Shown: positions 1-9,567 of the stretch, one piece after another
Position numbering within the stretch: position 1 is the stretch's first letter
Layout of the letters: every line of letters begins with the position of its first letter
NCBI GenBank assembly: GCA_029100605.1
Contig: JAQXPK010000077.1
Span: forward strand, 1 to 62,390
Origin: Bacillota bacterium
Lineage (GTDB): Bacteria > Bacillota > Clostridia > Oscillospirales > Oscillospiraceae
Length of the DNA stretch: 62,390 bases
Direction of reading: 5' to 3'
Notes under the pieces: model-generated
The model's database searches: none
Told to the model about the DNA's origin: nothing
The model's input: the letters and a program-made list of their open reading frames with translations, nothing else
Made by a program: the position numbers and the translations under genes

Positions 1-1
1 G

Positions 2-523
2 GACTACGGCATGGGGGACTTTGACAAGCTGGGCTTCTCCCTGATCACCATCCGCAACGGCAACCGCTCCATGCCCGACAAGTACCCCAAGGTCTACGCC
101 GAGAAGCTGCTGTACCTAAAGGAGGGGCAGTACGCGCCCAACCACTTCCACTGGTTTAAGACGGAGGACATCATCAACCGGGGCGGCGGAAACGTGCTGA
201 TTCGGGTGTATAACAGCCTGCCCAACGAGGAGATCGACTACAAGTCCGATGTGACGGTGCACACCGACGGCCGCACCTACACCGTTCCCGCCGGCACCCA
301 GATTCGTCTGACCCCCGGCGAGAGCATCCATGTCCAGCAGTATCTGTACCACGACTTCTCCGTGGAGCCGGGCACCGGCTCTGTTCTGCTGGGCGAGGTG
401 AGCCAGTGCAACGACGACAATACCGACAACCGCTTCAACCCGCCCATGGGTCGCTTCCCCACCATCGAGGAGGACGAGCCGCCCTACCGGTTGCTGTGCA
501 ACGAATATCCCGCGGCAAAATAA
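2..523 (+). CDS. D-lyxose isomerase family protein (5' end truncated by window)
   Basis: Frame open from the window edge (DYGMGDFDKLGFSLITIRNGN...); cupin-like sugar isomerase signature KLLYLKEGQYAPNHFHWFKTEDIINRGGG. Confidence 0.8.
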   Translation, partial: DYGMGDFDKLGFSLITIRNGNRSMPDKYPKVYAEKLLYLKEGQYAPNHFHWFKTEDIINRGGGNVLIRVYNSLPNEEIDYKSDVTVHTDGRTYTVPAGTQIRLTPGESIHVQQYLYHDFSVEPGTGSVLLGEVSQCNDDNTDNRFNPPMGRFPTIEEDEPPYRLLCNEYPAAK

Positions 524-568
524 TGCCATTGGGGAAAACTCCAGAATAACGCGATCCCGGGGAAGCGG

Positions 569-1885
569 TCAGCTTCTCCGGGAGGCTTCGTGTTTGGCGG
601 CAAGCAGCGCCGCACCGCAGGCCGCTTCCTCTTCGCAGGGGGACAGGGTCAGCGGGCAGCCGAATACCCGCGCAAACGTCCGGCAGAGGTGAGGATTCTT
701 CCGCAGGCCGTTGCCGGAACCAATGAGCATTTCAGGCGCTTTCCCGCCCTTTTCCAGGTAGCCGCGATACAGATCGTACAGCTCCTGAGCCATGGCATCC
801 ATGATGCTGTGCATGAAGTGAACGGGCGTGAAATTGTCGATGCCAATGCCAGTGATGCTGCCCCGGAGGCTGGGATCGCGCCGTGTGCCCTGGAAGGTCG
901 TCACCGCATGGGGACAGTTGTCCAAGGTTCCCGCCGCATCCAAAGCGCGGGTCATGGCGTCGTACACGCTTTCGTCGGAGCCGGTGACCATCTTCACCGT
1001 CTGGCGGAAGAAATTCTCCAGCAGGGCGTAGCTGCGCCCGCCGCAGAGAGAAGCGCCTACCAGCAGCCAACCCCCGCCGGGGAACGGGCGGGTTTCCAGC
1101 CCCTCCACCGTCAGATATTCTGGGGAGTACACCGCGATTTGGCTGCCGGTGCCCACGTTGGCAAGCAGAACGTCTGTTCTGCCCCCGGCAGCGCCCAAAA
1201 ACGCCGCCTGGTTGTCGCCAATGGCGGCGTATACCGGAATTCCCAGGCAGCCAACCCCCAGGCAGGAGCCGCCCCCAACCGTGCCCAGCATGGAGGGGTT
1301 GATCCCCGCCTTTGCCAGAGCCGCCTCGTCGAAGCAGCTCCGCCGCAGATCGAATCCGCCCAGGCTGGCGGCGTTGGTGGGGTCGATGACCGGAGTCGTC
1401 CGACCGGACAGCTTCATGGCGGCGTAGTCCGCGATGGTACACAGTACACGGGCGGTTTCCGGCACCAACCCCTGTCGGAGATTGTAGAAATGGGTCACCA
1501 ACCCAAAGCCCGTGGACAGGGGATACCCCGTCAGCCGGGACAGCTGCTGCGCCCAGCTGACGCCCTCAGCAAAGGGAAGGTCGCCCCGCCCGTCCTGCCA
1601 GGTATACAGAGGGCTGACGCATCGACCCCCGCCGTCCAGATACACGATGCCGTGCATCTGACCCGTGACGCCCAGAGCCTGAACATCGGGATGGCGCTGC
1701 AAAAGCGCTTTCACCAAACCGTCGGCTTTTTCCCAGATCGCGTCGGGATCCTGCAGCCGCTCCCATCTTGGCGATGGGAGAAAGGTGCCGTTTGGCATGG
1801 ATTCTGACGCGAGAACCCCTGCCTGATCAGACCATACGACCGCAGAAATTGAAGTCGTTCCAATATCCAGTCCCAGCGTTTTCAT
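569..1885 (-). CDS. FGGY-family carbohydrate kinase (sedoheptulokinase-like)
   Basis: N-term LGLDIGTTSISAVV, GVTGQMHGIVY, DNQAAFLGA, GSGNGLRKNP motifs of FGGY kinases. Confidence 0.8.
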   Translation of the reverse strand: MKTLGLDIGTTSISAVVWSDQAGVLASESMPNGTFLPSPRWERLQDPDAIWEKADGLVKALLQRHPDVQALGVTGQMHGIVYLDGGGRCVSPLYTWQDGRGDLPFAEGVSWAQQLSRLTGYPLSTGFGLVTHFYNLRQGLVPETARVLCTIADYAAMKLSGRTTPVIDPTNAASLGGFDLRRSCFDEAALAKAGINPSMLGTVGGGSCLGVGCLGIPVYAAIGDNQAAFLGAAGGRTDVLLANVGTGSQIAVYSPEYLTVEGLETRPFPGGGWLLVGASLCGGRSYALLENFFRQTVKMVTGSDESVYDAMTRALDAAGTLDNCPHAVTTFQGTRRDPSLRGSITGIGIDNFTPVHFMHSIMDAMAQELYDLYRGYLEKGGKAPEMLIGSGNGLRKNPHLCRTFARVFGCPLTLSPCEEEAACGAALLAAKHEASRRS

Positions 1886-1909
1886 AGCGTTCCTCCCAGC
1901 CTTTTTGAT

Positions 1910-2307
1910 TGATTATAAAGCGCATATTGGTTTTCCTCAGCTGCCCGACAAATTGGAATTTGGCGGCGAGTCGCCGCCGACAATGCGTGCCCGGGTGGCC
2001 TTTAATCGTCACGCCATTGGGTACCGCTCGGTTCGTTACAGGGCGGAAAATTGCAGTTTGGCGCGCCAAAGCCTTCCCCTTGAGGGGAAGGTGGCTCGCC
2101 GTAAGGCGAGACGGATGAGGTGTCGCCGCCGTAGCGGCGTTACTCTGTCCCAATTCGCCGAACTGCTTTCCTTATCGTACACGGGTACTGCACACCTCAT
2201 CAGTCAAAAATCAAAGATTTTTGCCAGCTTCCCCTCAAGGGGAAGCCTTGGACGCTGCGCGACAAATTCCAATTTGCCGGTTTGCTGCGTTAAGCCGATA
2301 TGCACAT
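1910..2307. repeat. Intergenic repeat, family R1 copy A (~400 bp, short terminal inverted repeats GCATAT..CGG)
   Basis: Shares CGTGCCC(G/A)GGTGG..CGC(C/T)ACGCCATTGGG(T/C)ACCGCTCGGTTCGTT, GCAGTTTGGCGC, GTCAAAAATC(A/G)AAGATTTTTGCCA and TTAAGC(C/T)G(A/G)TATGCACAT with 57905-58242. Confidence 0.8.
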
Positions 2308-2479
2308 ATTATAATGCATACTGCCGAATTGCATGGTGCGCCATGCAATTCGGAAACGCATTGATTGCGGCTTATTCAGCAATAGGCTTCCTGTCGGAAC
2401 GTGTCAAGCGAATGGCACGGAATCCGGCGGTAGAGAAAAAATGACTGCCCCAAGGGCAGAGAAGTGAGCGAATTATACG

Positions 2480-3592
2480 ATGGCACAGAAACCCAGAAAT
2501 GCAGACTATACAAAAGAATATAACCAGAAGGCCGTTTTGCGGAATCTGCGGCACAGCGCCATGAGCCGGGCAGAGCTTGCCCGGGCGACGGGACTGACCC
2601 GCGCCGCCGCGTCCCTGATTGTGGATGAGCTTCTGAAAAGCGGGGCTCTGGAGGAGCTGGCACCCCAATCCGTGGGAAGGGGCCGCAGTGCCATTCCCCT
2701 TCGGGTGCGAAGCGACAACTACTATGCCCTGGCGGTGGATCTGGCAAGAAAACGGTGCAGCGTCGGTCTGTGCGATATGGCGGGGAAGCTCCTGGATTTT
2801 CGGATTCTCCCCGAACAGAAGGATATGGTGGGCGCCATTGCCGCCGAATTAAATCGGATGGCGGCAACCGTGGATCGGGATAAAATTTTGGGCATCGGCA
2901 TCAGCTCGCCCGGCCCGCTGGATCGGGTCAACGGTCGGATCCTGAATCCGCCCCGTTTTGAGCGCTGGCACGGTGTGGAGATCTGCGATCTGCTGTCCCG
3001 GGAGCTGGAGCTGCCTGCCTATCTGGAGCATGATGTGTGCGCACTGGCGCTGCACCAGCTGGAAATGGGACAGAGCCGGAATTTCATGCTGGTGTACGTG
3101 GACATCGGTATCGGCGCGGCTATCATGTCCGGCGGCAAGCTGATGGGAAGCTCCAAGTATTTTACCGGTGAGCTGGGTCATACCACCATCCGCTTTGACG
3201 GCAGGCAGTGCGAGTGCGGAAACCGGGGCTGCCTGGAAACCTACGCCTCCCTTCCCGCTATTTTGGGGGAATCGGAATTTTCCTCCTGGATGAATCTGGT
3301 TGACCAGGTGGGCAGAAAGCCGGAGGCGGAAAAGCTGCTGGATCAGGAGGCGGTGTACCTGTCCGCGGGACTGATTAACCTGCTGAACCTGATCCCCGTG
3401 GATACGATCTACCTGGCAGGCGACATCTGTTACCACTATGAGCTGCTGGCACAGCGATTGCAGCGGGAAATCCGCGCCAAAGCCCTGGATCGGAGCCGGA
3501 GCGAGATTCAGATCTACCCCTCCAGCCAGGATCCCAACGTAGGCGTCCTGGCAGCCGCGGAAGTGGTTTTCTCCCGGTTTTTTACCATGTAA
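2480..3592 (+). CDS. ROK-family transcriptional regulator (NagC/XylR type)
   Basis: N-terminal wHTH (MSRAELARATGLTRAAASLIVDELL) plus ROK domain with ECGNRGCLETYAS zinc motif. Confidence 0.85.
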   Translation: MAQKPRNADYTKEYNQKAVLRNLRHSAMSRAELARATGLTRAAASLIVDELLKSGALEELAPQSVGRGRSAIPLRVRSDNYYALAVDLARKRCSVGLCDMAGKLLDFRILPEQKDMVGAIAAELNRMAATVDRDKILGIGISSPGPLDRVNGRILNPPRFERWHGVEICDLLSRELELPAYLEHDVCALALHQLEMGQSRNFMLVYVDIGIGAAIMSGGKLMGSSKYFTGELGHTTIRFDGRQCECGNRGCLETYASLPAILGESEFSSWMNLVDQVGRKPEAEKLLDQEAVYLSAGLINLLNLIPVDTIYLAGDICYHYELLAQRLQREIRAKALDRSRSEIQIYPSSQDPNVGVLAAAEVVFSRFFTM

Positions 3593-3632
3593 TCCAGAAT
3601 ATGGCGATTCCGATGACTGCTTCACAGCGGTG

Positions 3633-5372
3633 TCAGAGCTGGACATCCTCGCCCGAACCAAATACAGTGCTCAGCAGGATAACGGGCATTGCCAGGATCA
3701 TTGGGTATGCATAGCGAAAAGTCGTACAAGCTGGCGCGCCCACCCAAAGTCCAACTGCGAGGACAATCGGCAGAATCGAAATGACAAACTCCTTGCGCCG
3801 CTTTAGAATATTCAAAACACAGCAGGCAATGATAACCCACATACACAGGCCAACACTCGTAAGCGGCTGCAAAAGTACCAGTTTCTCCTGGTAACGGAAC
3901 CACGCGCGGAAGCAAGTGTTCACGATATTCTGATTGCTTCCGGCGCAGATGCCGTAGTCATTCTGCAAAACATAATCATTGTAAACCCAAAAGGCATATC
4001 CGCCGTTCCAGTAGCCCTTGGTTTCCTCTACCCAGGCTCGAAAATAATCACCGGGATACCGCATCCCAAGCCGGATGTATACTCGCAGATAATCCGGAAG
4101 GTTCTCCCTTATCTTCTGAAGATTACCGTACTGGAACGCATCAAATTTTACCGGATCAACAGTCTCCGGAGTGTATACCTCTTTTACCGTATCCAGAGAA
4201 AACGCCTGGGAAAGGAAATCCGCTTCTTCCTCGGTCAGGTATCTGTCATTGGCAATTACCCGGGCAATCTGCTGGAATGGGACAGCCAGCGGCTCCACAA
4301 AACTCATCTCATTGGCACCCAGTAATGACAGGACGGGATTCAGCAGAATCCAGGCCAAGAGCAGCACCGCGAGCATTGCGATCGTGAGCTTCCGGTCGTT
4401 CCCCCGCCAAACAAACAGAGTGATCAGCACTGTGACAAGAAACGCATACCAGCCGTTTGTCCGCAGGAGCGACAGTCCCATTGCTCCGGCTATCATAACA
4501 GCGTAATTTATCCAGCGGTCTTTGCCCACATTCCGAATCAATCGGTACAAGGCAGCAATAAATAGAAGCACCGCTCCTCCAAAGGGGACATCCTTCCATA
4601 GCGTAACGCTGTAAATAATATTGTAGTATGAGAAAATATACAACAAAGCCGTCAGCAGAACCCAGAGTTTGGGCACCCGCGCCTGGTAAAGCGTCGTAAC
4701 CGCGAAAGAGAAGCAGGCACCCATGAACAAAATCTGCATAAAATGAAAAAACGCAACTGCCGCAGAATAATCGTGGAATAAAAGGTATCCAAGCTTGAAA
4801 ATGACGCCGAAGGTAACCGTATGCCAGAACGGCATGATATTGTCATAATCCTGCTCCATGACCTGTTGAATCGTTGAGACGGAATCCACTGAAACAACAC
4901 CGGGGTACTGTGCAAAGAAAAGAAACGCGGAATCCACCAATACTGTGACCAGAAACACGCACAGAAAAACCCGCATTGGATGGCTGGGACTGTCGTCCGA
5001 GCAGCACTGTACCGGCAGCCTTTCCACCATACATATCAAGACATTCCTGCACAGGACATACCCGCCCAAAAGCGTTAGTCCCGCATTTGCAATGGAAAGC
5101 AGCGCAGTGATTGGCTCAAACAGCTTGTAATTAGCCAGAACAACAGACATACTGAAAAGCAAGGAGCATACGGCAATCCACACACGATTTCTGCCGGAAA
5201 CGCTCGCTTCTCTCCTGACGTTATCAACAGCCGCCAGTAAGCCTGCCAAGGCGCAAAGGATATATACGCTTAAATAGGAATCCGTTTCCTGAAGATTTGT
5301 CAGCCAGACATAGATCAAGAGCGCCGGAACCAGAACACGGATTAGCCGATTGTTTTGCGTTGGCGTTTTCAT
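3633..5372 (-). CDS. Large polytopic membrane protein, DUF6020-like
   Basis: 579 aa, many hydrophobic segments; FFAQYPGVVSVDSVSTIQQVMEQDYDNIMPFWHTV resembles the DUF6020 region. Confidence 0.6.
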   Translation of the reverse strand: MKTPTQNNRLIRVLVPALLIYVWLTNLQETDSYLSVYILCALAGLLAAVDNVRREASVSGRNRVWIAVCSLLFSMSVVLANYKLFEPITALLSIANAGLTLLGGYVLCRNVLICMVERLPVQCCSDDSPSHPMRVFLCVFLVTVLVDSAFLFFAQYPGVVSVDSVSTIQQVMEQDYDNIMPFWHTVTFGVIFKLGYLLFHDYSAAVAFFHFMQILFMGACFSFAVTTLYQARVPKLWVLLTALLYIFSYYNIIYSVTLWKDVPFGGAVLLFIAALYRLIRNVGKDRWINYAVMIAGAMGLSLLRTNGWYAFLVTVLITLFVWRGNDRKLTIAMLAVLLLAWILLNPVLSLLGANEMSFVEPLAVPFQQIARVIANDRYLTEEEADFLSQAFSLDTVKEVYTPETVDPVKFDAFQYGNLQKIRENLPDYLRVYIRLGMRYPGDYFRAWVEETKGYWNGGYAFWVYNDYVLQNDYGICAGSNQNIVNTCFRAWFRYQEKLVLLQPLTSVGLCMWVIIACCVLNILKRRKEFVISILPIVLAVGLWVGAPACTTFRYAYPMILAMPVILLSTVFGSGEDVQL

Positions 5373-5638
5373 ACTGTTTCATTCCTCTCATCGGACGTTT
5401 CTGGTGCTTCGCGCCACGCCCGTCAAAAAGCAAAGGACACGCGAAAGCAGGAAATTCAGGAATCAGAACCGTATAGCCATGGCCCGCATCCAGCGCAAAC
5501 AGCACCCTCATCCAGCCGTCCGTGGTTCATGCGGGGCAAACAGCCATGAAGCGCTTTTTCAATAGCCGCCGGTCAAACGGAGAATCGTGGTATCAAAACC
5601 ACGGGCATTCAAAGGGGGGATGGGCTTCTCACGGTCTC

Positions 5639-5797
5639 ATACTAATTCTTGATTGAAAGCTTTAATTCTTTCCGAGAATGAATTGTGCCAGAAAAGGCAG
5701 ATGACGCCGCTGGGCTTTCCGCCCAGCAAGGAAGATAACGCATTCTGACGCAATTCATTCTCGGAAAGAATTAAAGTTTTTAATCAAGAGTTAGTAT
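5639..5797. mobile_element. MITE-like palindromic element, copy 1 (159 bp)
   Basis: Terminal inverted repeats of ~47 bp (ATACTAATTCTTGATTGAAAGCTTTAATTCTTTCCGAGAATGAATTG and near-identical reverse complement); near-identical inverted copy at 13518-13676; flanking TA/TA. Confidence 0.85.
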
Positions 5798-6053
5798 CAT
5801 GTGCCCCATTTACAGCTTAGCGTCCCTAGCATAACACAAAATCAGCAAAAAGTGTACCATTATTTTCAGCTTTTCGTGAGTCTTGGTTTTGGGCTTCTTC
5901 GCTGTCATGTACCACCATTGTTTTCGGCAAGTGCTGGCAGCAGAGAATGCCCTAAATTCTTTGCGAAAACAGATGCCAAAAGAGAAAATCGCATAATCCC
6001 CCTTTTCCTGCAAACAATACCACTGGAAATGCAGCACAAGGAGAGGATAAACA

Positions 6054-6227
6054 ATGAAAGCAACAGGCATCGTTCGCCGGGTGGACGATCTGGGCAGAAT
6101 CGTCATTCCAAAAGAAATCCGCCGCACCCTGCGAATCCGGGAGGGTGACCCGTCACTGACATCATTGACACCGTGGGAAAAATACTGCTTTGGTATGTTG
6201 GATTTAGCCAAACGCAGAGGGTGGTAG
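6054..6227 (+). pseudogene. spoVT: SpoVT/AbrB-family regulator, 5' half, interrupted by element insertion at codon ~31-33
   Basis: RBS AAGGAGAGG; MKATGIVRRVDDLGRIVIPKEIRRTLRIREGDP is the SpoVT/AbrB N-terminus, followed by 24 unrelated codons encoded by the element and a stop. Confidence 0.85.
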
Positions 6228-6331
6228 TTGTACATAGTGACAACCCAAAACGCCAAAACCGTGCGTATACGGAAGGGGTGAACAGCGCAGCCCGCCGGTC
6301 ATTTTGATCGGCGGGCTGCTTTTTGATTTGG

Positions 6332-7705
6332 CTATATCCCATTCAGTGCCGACAGGTCCACCTCATAGATGAGTCCCTGGGGTGGAGCGTCGGGGCAGAT
6401 GAAGATCATCATATACCAGGGAAGATAGAGCACATCATCGGAGGCCTCCAGATTCCCTTTACACAGCACAATACTGTCCCGGAATGTCCACTCGCTTACG
6501 CTGCGGATTTTGTCCAGTGCGCTGTGCTTTTTGTAGTCATTGCCGGATTTCACTTCGATCAGCCGGGTGTGAACGCCTCCGGAAACGACAAAATCTACCT
6601 CACCGTACTTTTTCGCGTCGAAATAGAACAGATCATAGCCGTTTGCTTTGAGTTGCTGCGCCACGATATTTTCCAGGATGCTGCCCAGGTTCACATCCAG
6701 ATTGCCACTGAGCAGGTCAAATTGCACATTTTCCATGCAGGCGGCACAGAGCAGTCCAACATCGTTTAGGAAGAGCTTAAAAAGGCTGTGTTTTTTGTTC
6801 AGCTTCAGCGGTGTTTGAGGCGCGGTAACATTGTAGCACGGAAGCGCCACCCCAGCGTCACTGAGCCACTGGAAGCTGTCCTCATACCGGGCAAGCCGGG
6901 CGGTCGGTGCAAGGGAGTTCACCATAAAGCGCCGGTTCTTGTCATTCAGCTGGGACGGAATGGCGTCGAAGATCGCCTGAATCTTGACCTTTTCACTTCC
7001 CTCCGCATACCGGGAAATGTCCTGCCTGTACAGATCCAGCAGCGATTTCTGCACCCCGATGACCTTTCCAATATCGTGGGTATCCACGTATGTCTGAACC
7101 ACATCCGGCATACCGCCGACCACGAGATAGCTGTAAAACAGCTTTGTCATGGTTTCGTGTACCGCCGGCAGAACCGGGGCTTTGGTATCCATGCAGGTTT
7201 TCAGGTACTGAACGGTCGCGTCCTGAACGCCGTTTGCCCACAGGAATTCCTCGAAGTCCATGGGATACATGCGGTAGATTTCTTCAAAGCCCACGGGAAG
7301 GGATTTGACGGTTTTGTACTTCGTTCCCAGCAGGGAGCCGGATTCGATATAGTCAAAGCGTCCGTCCTCCACAAGGAACTTGATGGCCGTCCGCACATTG
7401 GGGCACTCCTGGACTTCATCGAAGAAAACCAGCGTTTCCCCGGGCTCCATAGGCTGCCGGGTATAGGCAGTCAGATTTGTGATGATGGTGTTGACATCCA
7501 GATCGCCCGCAAAAATGCCGGCAGCATCCGTGTCGGAAACAAAATTGAGCTCTACAAAGTTTTGGTAGTTTTCTTTCCCAAATTTCCGAATTAGTGTTGT
7601 TTTGCCAATCTGCCTTGCGCCAAAAACGCAAAGTGCCTTGTGATTGCGATCCTTTTTCCAATCCAGAAGCTTTTGATATGCCTTCCGCTTCAGCAAACTA
7701 ACCAC
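6332..7705 (-). CDS. AAA+ ATPase, AAA_14/DUF4143 family
   Basis: Walker A GARQIGKTT, Walker B LVFFDEVQ; C-terminal PD-(D/E)XK-like GEVDFVVSGGVHTRLIEVK. Confidence 0.85.
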   Translation of the reverse strand: MVSLLKRKAYQKLLDWKKDRNHKALCVFGARQIGKTTLIRKFGKENYQNFVELNFVSDTDAAGIFAGDLDVNTIITNLTAYTRQPMEPGETLVFFDEVQECPNVRTAIKFLVEDGRFDYIESGSLLGTKYKTVKSLPVGFEEIYRMYPMDFEEFLWANGVQDATVQYLKTCMDTKAPVLPAVHETMTKLFYSYLVVGGMPDVVQTYVDTHDIGKVIGVQKSLLDLYRQDISRYAEGSEKVKIQAIFDAIPSQLNDKNRRFMVNSLAPTARLARYEDSFQWLSDAGVALPCYNVTAPQTPLKLNKKHSLFKLFLNDVGLLCAACMENVQFDLLSGNLDVNLGSILENIVAQQLKANGYDLFYFDAKKYGEVDFVVSGGVHTRLIEVKSGNDYKKHSALDKIRSVSEWTFRDSIVLCKGNLEASDDVLYLPWYMMIFICPDAPPQGLIYEVDLSALNGI

Positions 7706-8042
7706 CTCAATCCCGTTCGTGTGCTGCTATTGTAACATAATTCCTTGTATTTATCAATCATTTCGTGACATGGAATGTTGTTAAGGCTCGGAAGTTAGAA
7801 ATAGTACCAGAAGAGTACGCAGAATATCATATCGAGTATTCTACGACAGCAATTTGCAAATTGCGCAGCCGCTGCCCGTAGGGCAGCGTTACATAAACGA
7901 GTTCTTGTTCTCCGGGGCTTGGGGCTGCGCCCCAAGCCCCGATGATCGCAGTCTGTCCGTCTGCGGCTGCGCGATTTACAATCGCTTCTTTTTTCAAATC
8001 GGACTCTCCAAAAAATAATCGAAAATATTTTCGGATTCCGGA

Positions 8043-8071
8043 TTGACATTTCTTCTCTTATCTGTTATACT
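8043..8071 (+). promoter_or_regulatory. Predicted sigma-A promoter (TTGACA-17-TATACT)
   Basis: ttgacatttcttctcttatctgttatact, near-consensus hexamers with 17-bp spacing. Confidence 0.7.
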
Positions 8072-8077
8072 CTCAAT

Positions 8078-8288
8078 GAACGAACAAACATTCTAAAATA
8101 GTTCGTGATAACAACTTCATATTTTTTCTTATTTCGTTTCGTACATAGTTCAACCGCCGGACACGCTGGATTTTTCCAGTAAAGCAAGCCGGAAAAGAGC
8201 CTGCATCCACCAGCTTTGCTGGTGAGAACGAGGACCATCGAGTTAGGGCATGACAAACAGCTTACCACGCTGTTGTCATGCCCTTTTT
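8078..8288 (+). ncRNA. Candidate structured small RNA or leader within the element
   Basis: Strong promoter upstream, no credible ORF, ends in a strong intrinsic terminator (8246-8288). Confidence 0.45.
8246..8288 (+). terminator. Intrinsic terminator
   Basis: GGGCATGACAAACAGC-ttaccac-GCTGTTGTCATGCCC followed by TTTTT. Confidence 0.8.
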
Positions 8289-8442
8289 GCTATGAAAAAA
8301 GCATAGCAAAAAACAAGATGCGCCATTTTCTCGCCCCTTCGGGGCAACCGAAAATGAAGTTTTATGCCCGCTGGGCATTTGCCCCGGTACACGGAATACA
8401 CGGGAATTCGGTCAATGGGTGTCCTGAGCAAAGGAGAGGAAC

Positions 8443-8958
8443 ATGAGCTGCTATACAGGGCTTTGGGAAACAGCAAAGATGTTTTCCCATTTCTATGGGA
8501 AATGCGCCATAGGGCAATGCAGCCAAGGGAGAACCCGATTCGCAGTACGGGAAAGGACTGCACCGGCTGCGCAATCGGTTCACCATACACAACATTTGCC
8601 AGCCCTGTTCCTGACCCGGACATGGCTGACAGGAAATGGAGGGAATTTTCAGTTACATAGAAAAAGCACCATACAGGAACCGACTTCACAGAAAACAGAA
8701 TCCAATTCAGGAGGGAACGAACATGAAAAAGGAAGAAAAATCAACAAAGTGAAATGCGACATCCAGTCCCACATCATCGCGGCGGGCTACACCCAGAAGG
8801 AAGCGGTGGAGGCCTGCTCTGCGGAATACAGCTGGAGTGACAGCGATTCCAACTTTTCCGCCAAGCTGAGCGACCAGACCCTTCGCTACCGGGAGGTTCT
8901 GGAGCTTGCCGATGTGCTGGGCTATGGGATTGTCTGGCAGAAATGGAGAGATGACTGA
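8443..8958 (+). CDS. Small protein with C-terminal HTH-like segment (start uncertain)
   Basis: KCDIQSHIIAAGYTQKEAVEACSAEYSWSDSDSNFSAKLSDQTLRYREVLELADVLGYGIVWQKW resembles a small XRE/DUF6471-like fold; N-terminal 90 codons are doubtful. Confidence 0.4.
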   Translation: MSCYTGLWETAKMFSHFYGKCAIGQCSQGRTRFAVRERTAPAAQSVHHTQHLPALFLTRTWLTGNGGNFQLHRKSTIQEPTSQKTESNSGGNEHEKGRKINKVKCDIQSHIIAAGYTQKEAVEACSAEYSWSDSDSNFSAKLSDQTLRYREVLELADVLGYGIVWQKWRDD

Positions 8959-9075
8959 CCGAAAACAATGCTCGCAAACCAACGCGCGCAGGGTTGCCTG
9001 CTGGAGAAAGGAGCACGCCTATTCGCATTAAAAGAGAAAGATATGGAAATAATTTGAAGAAAAGGGGGCAGTAAC

Positions 9076-9339
9076 ATGGAGATCATTCAGGACGATGCAA
9101 AGAAACTGGTTCAGGTGTGGCTAACCCGGAAGGAATCTGAGGATGCCGCTGTGCAGGCGAACCTGAAGCCCATGTATGCCCAGTGGAAGAAGCAGAAGTA
9201 TATGGTTGCCGTTTTCCGTTCCGGGAAAGAGGACTTGCAGCGAAGCACCCTGGATTTGCTCGCGTACAACAAAAAGCGCTGCGCTGAGCTGGCAGTCCGG
9301 CGGGAGAAGGCGCAGAAATCCACCCAGATGGAATTGTAA
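9076..9339 (+). CDS. Hypothetical small basic protein (element cargo)
   Basis: 87 aa ORF preceded by RBS-like AAAGGGGGCAGTAAC. Confidence 0.6.
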   Translation: MEIIQDDAKKLVQVWLTRKESEDAAVQANLKPMYAQWKKQKYMVAVFRSGKEDLQRSTLDLLAYNKKRCAELAVRREKAQKSTQMEL

Positions 9340-9425
9340 TTCGCGTTCCAAGCATATAAGCTCTGTGTTCACTGCCTGTGTGCGTAGGCTGCTATGCGAC
9401 GTATTCCTGTACTGAACAGCATGGA

Positions 9426-9465
9426 ATCCCATAAAAGCGGCTTTTTAAGCCGCTTTTATGGGATA
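9426..9465. terminator. Strong palindromic terminator
   Basis: ATCCCATAAAAGCGGCTTTTTAAGCCGCTTTTATGGGAT perfect dyad. Confidence 0.75.
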
Positions 9466-9567
9466 CAGGCAGAAAAGAGGATCCCTGATTTGGAAGAGTT
9501 GAAATGTGGAATAGGAACGCATAACTTTCATTATCTGCTTAAATAATGTAAAGTATACTTATAAATT

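Noticed and set aside
5639-5797. CRISPR or simple terminator interpretation of the palindrome
   Set aside because: No repeat-spacer array; a full-length inverted copy at 13518 indicates a mobile palindromic element.
7795-8049. 84-aa minus-strand ORF MSIRNPKIFSIIFWRV...
   Set aside because: No domain or RBS; Arg/Ala-rich, overlaps a GGGGCTTGGGGCTGCGCCCCAAGCCCC hairpin and the predicted promoter.
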